The translations under genes and the position numbers were made by a program. Below, one piece after another: positions 47,360 to 56,631 of a stretch of 64,000 nt of DNA. The stretch lies in the NCBI GenBank assembly GCA_964247705.1, contig CAXTVQ010000021.1, forward strand, positions 1-64,000, in the 5' to 3' direction. Every line of letters begins with the position of its first letter. Position 1 is the first letter of the stretch. The stretch is from LMUY01 sp964247705. Lineage in GTDB: Bacteria > Pseudomonadota > Alphaproteobacteria > Acetobacterales > Acetobacteraceae. Under the pieces are notes generated by a model. That model made no database searches. It saw only the letters and a list, made by a program, of their open reading frames with translations, and was not told where the DNA came from.

Positions 47360-48121
47360 ATGCCGAACAAGATCAAGCAGATGTGGCAAGCCGGTGGTGC
47401 GGCCGTGAATGGCTGGCTGGCCATCCCGAGCGGTTTCTCGGCCGAGACTATGGCGCAGGCCGGGTGGGACAGCGTGACGGTGGACATGCAGCACGGCGTG
47501 CAGGACTACATGTCCATGGTCCACTGCTTCCAGGCCATGCAATCGCACCCGGTGCTGCCGATGGTGCGCGTGCCATGGAACGAGCCTGGGATCATCGGCA
47601 AGGTGCTGGACGCCGGCGCCTACGGCGTGATCTGTCCGATGGTGAACACGGTGGAGGAGGCGCAGCGGCTCGTATCCTATTGCCGGTATCCGCCGGCCGG
47701 CACCCGCTCCAACGGGCCGATCCGCGCCGGGATCTACGGCGTGTCGACCGGTTACCAGAAGACCGCCAACGAGGAGATCCTCTGCATCCCAATGATCGAG
47801 ACCCAGCAGGCGGTGAACGATCTGGAGCATATCCTGGACGTGCCCGGCATCGACGGCGTGTATATCGGCCCGTCGGATCTGGGCTTCTCCATGGGGCTGA
47901 TTCCGATCCTGGATCGCGAGGAGCCGCAGATCCTTGAGGCCTACGAGAAGATCATCCGCGAGACCAGCAAGCGGGGGATCGGCGCCGGCATCCATTGCGC
48001 CACGACCGCCTATGCCAAGCGTGCGATCGGCATGGGGTTCAAGCTGGTCACGATCTCCAACGATAGCGGCTTGCTGCTAGGGGCCGCTAAGCGTGCGGTG
48101 GCCGAGGTGCGCGACCGGTGA
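47360..48121 (+). CDS. HpcH/HpaI family 2-keto-3-deoxy acid aldolase
   Basis: A 253-residue class II aldolase. GWLAIPSGFSAETMAQAGWDSVTVDMQHG is the N-terminal strand with the base and metal-site neighbourhood; MIETQQAVNDLEHILDVPGIDGVYIGPSDLG holds the metal-binding Glu and Asp. Such enzymes cleave 2-keto-3-deoxy sugar acids to pyruvate and an aldehyde. The neighbouring UxaA-type dehydratase could supply the substrate. The two genes overlap by four bases (GTGA). Confidence 0.92.
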   Translation: MPNKIKQMWQAGGAAVNGWLAIPSGFSAETMAQAGWDSVTVDMQHGVQDYMSMVHCFQAMQSHPVLPMVRVPWNEPGIIGKVLDAGAYGVICPMVNTVEEAQRLVSYCRYPPAGTRSNGPIRAGIYGVSTGYQKTANEEILCIPMIETQQAVNDLEHILDVPGIDGVYIGPSDLGFSMGLIPILDREEPQILEAYEKIIRETSKRGIGAGIHCATTAYAKRAIGMGFKLVTISNDSGLLLGAAKRAVAEVRDR

Positions 48122-49638
48122 CCACCTCGTTCATTCGCCTGCACGAGGGTGATGGCGTGGTGATCGCGCGCACTACGCTGATGCCCGGGACGGAGTTGGC
48201 GCCGGGTGTGGCGGCGATCGAGCGCATACCGGCCGGACACAAGGCGGCTGTGCGTCCCCATGCCCAGGGCGAGGCGGTGCGGCGCTACGGCCAAGTGATC
48301 GGCCTAGCTACCCAGCCGATCGCGGCCGGCGAGTGGGTGCACACCCACAACATCGGCATGGGCGACTACGACCACGACTATGCCTGGGGGGAGGACAGCC
48401 GGCCCACCGCCCGCGCCAACGACCAGCGCGCCTTCATGGGCATCCGCCGTGCCGACGGCCGGGTGGCGACGCGCAACTTCATCGGCATCCTTACCAGCGT
48501 GAACTGCTCGGCGCATGTGGCGGGCCTAGTGGCGGACGCGTTCCGCCGCAACCCGTTCACCGGCGCCGATCCGTTGGCGGAGTTCCCCAACGTGGATGGC
48601 GTGGTGGCGCTCACTCATAAGACCGGCTGCGGCATGACGGACGGCGAGCCGCTCCGCCTGCTACGCCGCACCCTGGGCGGCTACGCGCGGCATGTGAATT
48701 TCAGCCACGTCGTTGTGCTGGGGCTGGGCTGCGAGGTGAACCAGCTCGGCTCCATGATGACGGAGATCGGTCTTGCCGAGCGGGTCCGCAACATGGACAT
48801 CCAGACCATGGGCGGCACCCGCAAGACGGTGGAGGCGGCGATCGCCTTCGTGCGCGAGGTGCTGGCCGAGGCCAACGCCGTGCACCGCGAGCCCTGCCCG
48901 GCGAGCGAGCTGACCGTGGCGCTGCAATGCGGCGGCAGCGACGGCTACTCCGGCGTGTCCGCCAACCCGGCGCTCGGCGTGGCCAGCGATCTGCTGGTGG
49001 CGCAGGGCGGCACGGTGATCCTGTCCGAGACGCCCGAGACCTATGGCGCCGAGCACCTGCTGACCCGGCGCGCCCGCACCCGCGAGGTGGGCGAGAAACT
49101 GGTCGGGCTGATGCGCTGGTGGGAGGACTACACGGCGCGGGAAGGGGCCGAGATGAACGCGAACCCCTCGCCCGGCAACAAGGCGGGCGGGCTGACCACG
49201 ATCCTGGAGAAATCCCTGGGCGCCATGGCCAAGGCCGGCAGCACCGACCTGGTAGACGTGGTGCGCTACGCCGAACCGGTGACGGCCAAAGGGTTCGTGT
49301 TCATGGACACGCCCGGCTACGACCCGGTTGCCGCGACGGGGCAGGTGGCGGGCGGGGCGAACCTGGTGTGCTTCACCACGGGGCGCGGCAGCGTGTTCGG
49401 CTGCAAGCCCGCGCCCTCCATCAAGCTCGCGACCAACACGCCGATGTACACCCGCATGGTGGACGACATGGACATCAATTGCGGCACCATCCTTGATGGC
49501 GAGGAGAGCGTGCAGGAGTGCGGCGCGCGCATCTTCGACACCATCCTGCGCGTGGCCAGCGGCGAGCGGACCAAGAGCGAAGGGTTCGATGCCGGCGGCG
49601 CCGAGTTCGCGCCTTGGATCATCGGCGCCACGATGTAG
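48118..49638 (+). CDS. UxaA/GarD family dehydratase (altronate or related sugar acid)
   Basis: A 506-residue protein combining an N-terminal SAF domain (about 1-90, with APGVAAIERIPAGHK) and a C-terminal altronate/galactarate dehydratase domain with NCSAHVAGLVADAF, HKTGCGMTDGEPL, LQCGGSDGYSGVSANPALG and NPSPGNKAGGLTTILEKSLGA. The family dehydrates a sugar acid to a 2-keto-3-deoxy acid using iron. Start is GTG overlapping the aldolase stop. With the aldolase it makes a plausible two-step route to pyruvate and a shorter aldehyde; the exact sugar acid is unknown. Confidence 0.92.
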   Translation: MTTSFIRLHEGDGVVIARTTLMPGTELAPGVAAIERIPAGHKAAVRPHAQGEAVRRYGQVIGLATQPIAAGEWVHTHNIGMGDYDHDYAWGEDSRPTARANDQRAFMGIRRADGRVATRNFIGILTSVNCSAHVAGLVADAFRRNPFTGADPLAEFPNVDGVVALTHKTGCGMTDGEPLRLLRRTLGGYARHVNFSHVVVLGLGCEVNQLGSMMTEIGLAERVRNMDIQTMGGTRKTVEAAIAFVREVLAEANAVHREPCPASELTVALQCGGSDGYSGVSANPALGVASDLLVAQGGTVILSETPETYGAEHLLTRRARTREVGEKLVGLMRWWEDYTAREGAEMNANPSPGNKAGGLTTILEKSLGAMAKAGSTDLVDVVRYAEPVTAKGFVFMDTPGYDPVAATGQVAGGANLVCFTTGRGSVFGCKPAPSIKLATNTPMYTRMVDDMDINCGTILDGEESVQECGARIFDTILRVASGERTKSEGFDAGGAEFAPWIIGATM

Positions 49639-49648
49639 CGCGGGTGCA

Positions 49649-50146
49649 ATGCCAGCGTTGCTGCAGCCGACCGATGCCGAACGCGTCGCCGCGCTGATCC
49701 GGCGCTGTTTCGCCACGATGCCGGATGTGCAACCGCCGCCCTCTGCCCTGCGCGTCAGCGGCGGCGACATCGCGGCCCATTTTGCCGCAGGCGGGGGCGG
49801 CGCCACCATCCCGGACATGCGTGCCTGCGTGCTGTGGGCACGCTCCGGCGACGCGTTGCACCTGAGCCGCCTCTCGGTCGCGCCGGAGCATCGCGGGCAG
49901 GGACTGGCGCTTCGCCTGCTGGTGGAAGCGACTCGGATTGCGGCCGCCCGCGGATTGCACCGTGTCACCCTTTCGACCCGGCTAGCGTTGGTAAGCAATC
50001 GTCGTTTGTTCGCCAAAGCCGGGTTCGTCGAGGGTAAATGCCACACCCATCCCGGTTATCTCGAGCCCACGTTCGTAAATCTAGAAAAGTCACTTCACAG
50101 TGACCCCGCCCTGTGTACAAGCGGCAGTGTTTCTGAACCATCGTGA
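49649..50146 (+). CDS. GNAT family N-acetyltransferase
   Basis: A 165-residue GNAT protein. The acetyl-CoA pyrophosphate loop is evident in LSVAPEHRGQGLALRLLVEA (motif A), followed by a strand and NRRLFAKAGFVE (motif B). The frame is open from 49328 as a shadow of uxaA, but the ATG at 49649 gives a normal family length. It follows the dehydratase by 10 bases and may acetylate a small molecule or an N-terminal amine; no specific target can be named. The last 20 residues are low complexity. Confidence 0.85.
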   Translation: MPALLQPTDAERVAALIRRCFATMPDVQPPPSALRVSGGDIAAHFAAGGGGATIPDMRACVLWARSGDALHLSRLSVAPEHRGQGLALRLLVEATRIAAARGLHRVTLSTRLALVSNRRLFAKAGFVEGKCHTHPGYLEPTFVNLEKSLHSDPALCTSGSVSEPS

Positions 50147-50156
50147 TAGGATCACC

Positions 50157-50315
50157 ATGCTCCGCTCTGTAAAGCTGCTTCTTCTCGCCATGGCCGTTGG
50201 CGTTATTTCCTCGGCCGCGTCCGCTCAGCCATACGGCCACCGCGTGTATCACCCGGTGCGGCACTACTATCACCACCACCACGTGGTCGTCGTTCATCGC
50301 GACGTAGTCCGCTGA
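50157..50315 (+). CDS. His-rich secreted micro-protein, 52 residues
   Basis: Signal peptide MLRSVKLLLLAMAVGVISSAASA (cleavage probably after residue 23), then a mature 29-residue peptide with nine histidines, several tyrosines and a four-His run. Such peptides could bind metals such as nickel, zinc or copper in the periplasm. The ATG is preceded by GATAGG, a weak site. The gene lies between the GNAT and EEP genes; its function is unknown. Coding status rests on the signal-peptide-like composition. Confidence 0.65.
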   Translation: MLRSVKLLLLAMAVGVISSAASAQPYGHRVYHPVRHYYHHHHVVVVHRDVVR

Positions 50316-50337
50316 TCGGCGGCTCTCCGGCTTCCGC

Positions 50338-51018
50338 TTGAAGCTTATCAGCTGGAACTTGCTGCGCCTGACCGGGGCCACCCTCGCCGAAGTGGTGGAC
50401 CTGGTTGGGCGCGAGCAGCCCGACGTCCTGCTGATGCAGGAGGCGACGCATGACATCGACCCGCTGCCCCGGCTGATCGGTGGTGGCTACGCCCGTGTGC
50501 CTTTGCCGGGCCGGGTTCACGGGCTCGCCATCTGGATGCCGGGCACGCTTCCCAACCGGCCGACCATCATGCCGCTGCCGTCGGGGACGCTGGTGCACCG
50601 GGTGGCACAGATCATCGATCTCGGCCCGTTCACCGTGGCCAATGTGCACCTCTCCCACGGCCAATTGCTCAACCGCCGGCAGCTCCGCCGGATCGCCGCC
50701 CGCCTGCCGCACTGCGCCGCCGTCGTTGGAGACTACAACCTGGTCGGCCCGGTATTGCTGCCGGGCTTTGCCGATATCGGGCCGCGCCGGTCCACCCACC
50801 GCATGAGCGACCTGGTGCCCCTCCGCCTCGACCGTTGCGTCGCGCGTGGCCTGGTGTGCACGGAGGCGACGGTGCTGCCGCGGGGCGGGTCCGACCACCG
50901 CCCGATTCTGCTGCAACTCGCCGTTGCTCCCCCAGATGCGCGATCGCCAGACAGGCGGTTTACAGGTGGACGCCCGTCAGAGATACGGCAGCATCAGGCG
51001 CACCGCCGCGTCGCGTAG
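50338..51018 (+). CDS. Endonuclease/exonuclease/phosphatase family protein (YbhP-like)
   Basis: A 226-residue EEP-fold hydrolase starting at TTG: KLISWNLLRLTG with catalytic Asn7, the Glu in LLMQEATHD, HLSHGQ, the acidic GDYN and the terminal SDHRP. These mark the Mg-dependent DNase I/phosphatase fold. In enterobacteria a similar gene (ybhP) accompanies a cardiolipin synthase, and here the convergent next gene is one; their 3' ends overlap by 42 bases. The last 40 residues beyond SDHRPILLQLAV are low complexity. A paralog lies at 23889-24515. Confidence 0.85.
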   Translation: MKLISWNLLRLTGATLAEVVDLVGREQPDVLLMQEATHDIDPLPRLIGGGYARVPLPGRVHGLAIWMPGTLPNRPTIMPLPSGTLVHRVAQIIDLGPFTVANVHLSHGQLLNRRQLRRIAARLPHCAAVVGDYNLVGPVLLPGFADIGPRRSTHRMSDLVPLRLDRCVARGLVCTEATVLPRGGSDHRPILLQLAVAPPDARSPDRRFTGGRPSEIRQHQAHRRVA

Positions 51019-52401
51019 CCGGGTCGGCGTCGTCCGCCCATCGAGCTCGGCCTGGGTCAGGGCGGAGCCGCGGCTTTGTTCCATAAGTTGGGAAAGCGTC
51101 GCCGCCAGGTCGCGGTCATACACCTCGACGCACAACTCGAAATTCAGCCGGAACGAGCGCATGTCCCAGTTGCAACTGCCGAACAGGGACCACTCTCCAT
51201 CCACCACCATGACCTTGGAGTGCCGGAACGGCGGCGGGCAGCGCCAGATCTGCACGCCGTCCTCGAGCAGGGGTCCGATATTGGCGCGGCTGGCCCAGTC
51301 CACGAAGCGGTGGTCGCTGATCTCCGGTTCCACCACATCCACCGCGACGCCGCGCATCGCCGCCAGCGACAGCGCTGTCATCATCCGTTCGTCCGGCAGG
51401 AAGTAGGGCGTCATCACCGAGATGCGCTCACGGGCGCAGGCGATGGCTTGCAGGATGGCGAACTCGATCTTCTCGATATCCTCGTCCGGCCCCGAATCGA
51501 TGACGCGGGCTGGCGCCTCGCTGCCGGTTGCAATGTCAGGGAACCAGGCGTCGCCGTCCAACTCTTCATCGGTCGCGAACGACCAGTCCTGCACGAACGC
51601 TTCCACCAACTGCGCGACGACGGGACCCTCCATGCGGAAATGCGTGTCCTGCACCGGCTGCTTCGGGTGCGTCGCCATGACGTTCTCGTCGGCGATGTTC
51701 AGGCCCCCGGTGAACCCGACCCGGCCATCCACCACCAGGATCTTCTTGTGCGAGCGCAGGTTGAGGAACGGCATGCGCCAGGGCAGGGGGGAGTGCAGAA
51801 AACGCGCCGACGGCACGCCGTGGTGCTGCAAGCGGTGGTAGGCGCCTGATCTTACCCAGCCGCCACCGATCCCATCGATCAGCACACGCACGACGACACC
51901 CCTCTGATGCGCCGCCGTCAGGGCGTCGATGAAGCGGCCACCCCACTGGTCGTCACGAAAGATGTAGGAAGACAGCCCGACGCTGTGCTGCGCGGCTGCG
52001 ATCGCCTCGAGCATCGGTGGATACCCCTCGTCGCCGTTGCGCAGGACCCGGATGGTATTGCCGGCAACGGTCGGGCGGCCCGTGATGCGGCCGATGCCGC
52101 GCTCGAGCGGGTCCAGGTGGTCGTCGTCGCCGGGCGAGGGCCAGGCGTCCCGCCCGGTGGGCTTGCGGTCCTGAGGCCGCAGCCGGCGAGCCCGGCGCTG
52201 CACCCGGTTGACCCCAAAGATGAAATAGCTGATCGCCCCCGTGATGGGCGCGAAGAAGGCGAACCCGATCCACCCCACCGAGGACGCCACCTCGCGCTTG
52301 CGCAGCAGCACATGGAACGAGACGACGACTGCGATAAGAAGGCCGATCGGGACGAAGATATCCGTCCGGAAGCGGAGGAAGGAGAGCCAGAAATCGTTCA
52401 C
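50977..52401 (-). CDS. cls: Cardiolipin synthase (phospholipase D family)
   Basis: A 474-residue protein. Two N-terminal membrane segments (about 14-33 and 44-63) precede two PLD domains with HKD motifs: H218, K220, D225 in RSHKKILVVDG, and H394, K396, D401 in RHSKVMVVDG. The size and layout match bacterial Cls enzymes that make cardiolipin from two phosphatidylglycerols or PE/PG at the inner membrane. It is monocistronic and convergent with the EEP gene. The upstream 458-base region contains several possible regulatory elements. Confidence 0.93.
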   Translation of the reverse strand: MNDFWLSFLRFRTDIFVPIGLLIAVVVSFHVLLRKREVASSVGWIGFAFFAPITGAISYFIFGVNRVQRRARRLRPQDRKPTGRDAWPSPGDDDHLDPLERGIGRITGRPTVAGNTIRVLRNGDEGYPPMLEAIAAAQHSVGLSSYIFRDDQWGGRFIDALTAAHQRGVVVRVLIDGIGGGWVRSGAYHRLQHHGVPSARFLHSPLPWRMPFLNLRSHKKILVVDGRVGFTGGLNIADENVMATHPKQPVQDTHFRMEGPVVAQLVEAFVQDWSFATDEELDGDAWFPDIATGSEAPARVIDSGPDEDIEKIEFAILQAIACARERISVMTPYFLPDERMMTALSLAAMRGVAVDVVEPEISDHRFVDWASRANIGPLLEDGVQIWRCPPPFRHSKVMVVDGEWSLFGSCNWDMRSFRLNFELCVEVYDRDLAATLSQLMEQSRGSALTQAELDGRTTPTRLRDAAVRLMLPYL

Positions 52402-52697
52402 GCCGCGCGGTATGCCGGGTTTGTTGCGCTGCCGCTAGATAGCGCGACTCTCTCCGCCGCAATTCCGGGCTGCGCGCCTCAGCCGGCTGGCATTCGAGAA
52501 GGAGTAAGCCGCGTGGGTGGCGAAGGAGGGCATCTCCGTGCATGAGATCGCAACTCTGAACATGGCCCAAGGTGGAACCGCTACAACAGGAAGGAGCAAC
52601 GGACGCTGCATTCTGCAACGAAGCGCCGCTGACAGACTCAAAGCCGCGACACGTCATCTCCTCTGAAACGATCGGGTAAACAGGTCACCAAAGCTCC

Positions 52698-52709
52698 TGT
52701 AAATTTACA
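52698..52709. promoter_or_regulatory. Perfect palindrome TGTAAATTTACA
   Basis: A 12-base perfect palindrome, AT-rich in a GC-rich genome, 151 bases before the 52-codon gene. The TTTACAA motif at its right arm recurs at 53271 and 53303 upstream of isocitrate lyase, which hints at a shared regulator, but these could be chance. Confidence 0.5.
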
Positions 52710-52731
52710 ACCTTTACTGAACGTGCGCCGC

Positions 52732-52786
52732 TTGACACGTAGGTTGACATGTTTGCGCTACGATAGAGCAAGTTCCGGTTGAACTT
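52732..52786 (+). promoter_or_regulatory. Doubled TTGACA and AAGTTC-N5-GAACTT inverted repeat
   Basis: TTGACA occurs at 52732-52737 and 52744-52749, 12 bases apart. Neither has a well-spaced -10: TACGAT at 52759-52764 is 21 and 9 bases away. The repeats may instead be activator half-sites. AAGTTC (52770-52775) and GAACTT (52781-52786) flank a five-base spacer just downstream. Confidence 0.4.
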
Positions 52787-52859
52787 CGACTTCAGCCGTC
52801 GATTATTCACTTGCGCGAGGCTTGATTGGCCCGCACGTCAGACAATCAGGAGTAGGACC

Positions 52860-53018
52860 ATGACGGATCGTAATTTGGACGCTGAAACAAGGGATCTGGG
52901 TGGCGAAATCAACAGCGCCGACCAGCGAATTGCTTGGGAGTACGAGCCAGGGTTTGACGACGGGCTTGTCCACGACCATGGCTGGGCATGCCGGGAACGC
53001 GGCGCGCCTGCAAACTGA
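52860..53018 (+). CDS. Small acidic protein, 52 residues, unknown
   Basis: MTDRNLDAETRDLGG opens a polar, acidic peptide ending CRERGAPAN, with no signal or membrane segment. I prefer this ATG to the longer open frame because CAGGAGTAGG lies 5-10 bases before it. The region upstream is rich in repeats typical of regulated promoters. I recognise no family. It may be a stress-responsive or regulatory small protein, but nothing in the sequence shows a function. It precedes isocitrate lyase by 394 bases. Confidence 0.55.
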   Translation: MTDRNLDAETRDLGGEINSADQRIAWEYEPGFDDGLVHDHGWACRERGAPAN

Positions 53019-53412
53019 GCGGACCCTGGTGCAATCGCCTTCGTGTCCGGCCGACCTACTAAGTCAAGCCAATGTTGCGACCGCACTTTGAAGGTTGACC
53101 GCACCGCGACGAACAAGATCCGGCGATAATCGACCGGCAGTCCTGCAAGAAATCCTGCTCTTCCTAGAACGCCGGCCATCCACAAACGGAAGGTCGGCGT
53201 TCGAGTGTAGGCTCATATCACTCGTGCCGGACGTTCATTTACTGGCCGCAGTGCATTCGCGACTCCCACATTTACAATTACCGAAGCGACTGAGTGATAG
53301 ACTTTACAACTTTGCTCGGACCCGTGTCGCTCTTCCAGTGACTTCGCACGTGCAGCAGAGCAGGTTTCTGCAACGCGCCGGTTTGGCGCTTTTTACCGAC
53401 GGAGTTTACTTT
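53019..53412. other. 394-base region upstream of isocitrate lyase
   Basis: No convincing gene. The frame of isocitrate lyase stays open back to 53095, but that part has no family resemblance. Two TTTACAA motifs occur at 53271-53277 and 53303-53309, in an AT-richer stretch that probably holds the aceA promoter. I cannot place -35 and -10 elements with confidence. Confidence 0.5.
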
Positions 53413-55071
53413 ATGCCGACAACGAATTACGCCCCCGATGGCTACGGCGGCGGCACCCCCAGTCTGCCGAGCCGTGTCTCCGCCTTCAAAGACGACATCA
53501 GCCGGATCGCCGCACTCGTCGAGAGCAGGAACGGCACCTGGAACGCCATCAACCCGGAATCAGTGACCCGCATGCGGTTGCAAAACCGTTTCCTAACCGG
53601 GCTCGACATCGCGCGCTACACGGCTGGCGTCATGCGCGCCGACATGGCTGCGTACGATGCAGACCCGGCGCTGTACACGCAATCACTCGGCGCATGGCAC
53701 GGCTTCATCGCCCAGCAGCAAATGATCGCGGTCAAGAAGAATTTCGGCACGACCAAGCGGCGATATATCTACCTGTCTGGCTGGATGGTCGCGGCGTTGC
53801 GGTCGGAGTTCGGGCCGCTGCCCGACCAGTCGATGCATGAGAAGACGTCCGTGCCCGCACTGATCAGTGAAATCTACACCTTCCTACGCCAAGCCGACGC
53901 GCGCGAGATCAGCAACCTGCTGCGCGCCTCTGACGCGGCCCGCGACGCCGGCGACCACACCAAAGCGGCGGAGCTCCAGGCGCAAGCCGAGAACCATGAA
54001 ACGCACGTCGTTCCGATCATCGCCGACATCGACGCCGGGTTCGGCAACGCGGAAGCGACGTATCTGCTGGCCAAGAAGATGATCGAGGCTGGCGCGTGCG
54101 CGCTGCAGATCGAAAACCAGGTTTCCGACGAGAAGCAGTGTGGCCACCAGGATGGCAAGGTCACCGTGCCGCACGAGGACTTCGTGCAGAAGATCCGCGC
54201 CATCCGCCATGCGTTCCTGGAGCTGGGCGTTGAGGACGGGATCATCGTCTGCCGCACCGACTCGCTCGGCGCCGGGTTGACCAAGCAGATCGCCGTCAGC
54301 CACGCACCCGGCGATCTCGGTGACCAATATAATTCGTTCCTGGATTGTGACGAGGTTACGGCCGAGACGGCGCGTGATGGCGACGTGATCATTCGCCGGG
54401 AGGGCAAGATGCTCCGTCCCAAGCGTTTGCCAAGCAATCTGTATCAGTTCCGGGCGGGAACGGGGGCGGACCGCTGCGTGCTGGACGGCATCACGTCGTT
54501 GCAGAACGGCGCCGACCTGCTGTGGATCGAAACGGAGAAGCCGCATGTGGAGCAGATCGCGTCCATGATGGACCGGATCCGCGCTGTGATCCCGAACGCC
54601 AAGCTCGCCTACAACAACTCGCCCTCCTTCAACTGGACGCTGAGCTTCCGCCAGCAGGTGTTCGACGGCTGGAAGGAGGACGGGAAGGACGTCAGCGCCT
54701 ATGACCGGGCAAAGCTGATGAGCGTGGATTACGACGCGACGGCGTTGGCAGAGGAGGCGGACACGCGCATCCGCACCTTCCAGGCCGACGCTGCCCGCCG
54801 GTCCGGCATCTTCCACCATCTCATCACGCTGCCGACTTATCACACGGCGGCGTTGTCAGCCGACAACCTCGCCAGAACGTATTTCGGCGCGGACGGGATG
54901 CTCGGCTACATCCGCGATGTCCAGCGGCAGGAAATCCGTCAAGGCGTCGCTTGCGTGCGGCACCAGAACATGGCCGGGTCGGACATCGGCGATGACCACA
55001 AGGAGTATTTTGCGGGGGAGGCTGCGCTCAAGGCGGGCGGCGTTCATAACACGATGATGCAATTTAGCTGA
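53413..55071 (+). CDS. aceA: Isocitrate lyase
   Basis: A 552-residue isocitrate lyase of the form seen in Pseudomonas (about 530 residues). The catalytic loop is K241-Q-C243-G-H245, with Cys243 the active-site residue; KQCGH instead of KKCGH is normal for this form. DIDAGFGNAEATYLLAKKMIEAGACALQIENQ and VCRTDSLGAGLTKQIAV carry the metal and substrate sites. The enzyme splits isocitrate into glyoxylate and succinate for growth on acetate or fatty acids, which fits the acyl-CoA genes in the window. ATG 53413 has GGAG 9 bases upstream. Malate synthase is not in the window. Confidence 0.96.
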   Translation: MPTTNYAPDGYGGGTPSLPSRVSAFKDDISRIAALVESRNGTWNAINPESVTRMRLQNRFLTGLDIARYTAGVMRADMAAYDADPALYTQSLGAWHGFIAQQQMIAVKKNFGTTKRRYIYLSGWMVAALRSEFGPLPDQSMHEKTSVPALISEIYTFLRQADAREISNLLRASDAARDAGDHTKAAELQAQAENHETHVVPIIADIDAGFGNAEATYLLAKKMIEAGACALQIENQVSDEKQCGHQDGKVTVPHEDFVQKIRAIRHAFLELGVEDGIIVCRTDSLGAGLTKQIAVSHAPGDLGDQYNSFLDCDEVTAETARDGDVIIRREGKMLRPKRLPSNLYQFRAGTGADRCVLDGITSLQNGADLLWIETEKPHVEQIASMMDRIRAVIPNAKLAYNNSPSFNWTLSFRQQVFDGWKEDGKDVSAYDRAKLMSVDYDATALAEEADTRIRTFQADAARRSGIFHHLITLPTYHTAALSADNLARTYFGADGMLGYIRDVQRQEIRQGVACVRHQNMAGSDIGDDHKEYFAGEAALKAGGVHNTMMQFS

Positions 55072-55077
55072 TGCATC

Positions 55078-55108
55078 GGTGGGGCGGACGCTTCGTCTCC
55101 GCCCCACC
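55078..55108 (+). terminator. Strong hairpin after isocitrate lyase
   Basis: GGTGGGGCGGA (55078-55088) pairs perfectly with TCCGCCCCACC (55098-55108) around a nine-base loop, six bases after the aceA stop. There is no T-tract, so it is a GC-rich hairpin terminator or 3' stabiliser rather than a classical intrinsic terminator. Confidence 0.65.
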
Positions 55109-55299
55109 TCGCCTGGCGCATCCTCTCCAAGCGAGATGCGGCGCGAGCCACGCTACGAACGCTGAAAGTGCTTGTCTCGGACGGGGAACGAATTTAGATC
55201 CGCGATAGCTGTGGTCGTAGGCAATCAGCAGCTAGACCGAACAGGCTTGTGCACAATCCGCGTCAAGCGCCTGGCTCCATGGACCCTTGCGGATCCGCG

Positions 55300-56623
<1,324 letters not shown>

Positions 56624-56631
<8 letters not shown>

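Larger units (their letters stand above)
52402..52859. other. 458-base region, AT-richer, with several inverted and direct repeats
   Basis: No convincing gene occurs here. It holds the cls promoter region at the left, and toward the right a perfect TGTAAATTTACA palindrome (52698-52709), two TTGACA copies 12 bases apart (52732, 52744), TACGAT at 52759 and an inverted repeat AAGTTC-N5-GAACTT (52770-52786). The density of such elements suggests the control region of the small gene at 52860. Confidence 0.6.

Noticed and set aside
53095..53412. A 106-residue N-terminal extension on isocitrate lyase
   Set aside because: It has no resemblance to the family, and a good ribosome binding site precedes the ATG at 53413, which gives the normal start.
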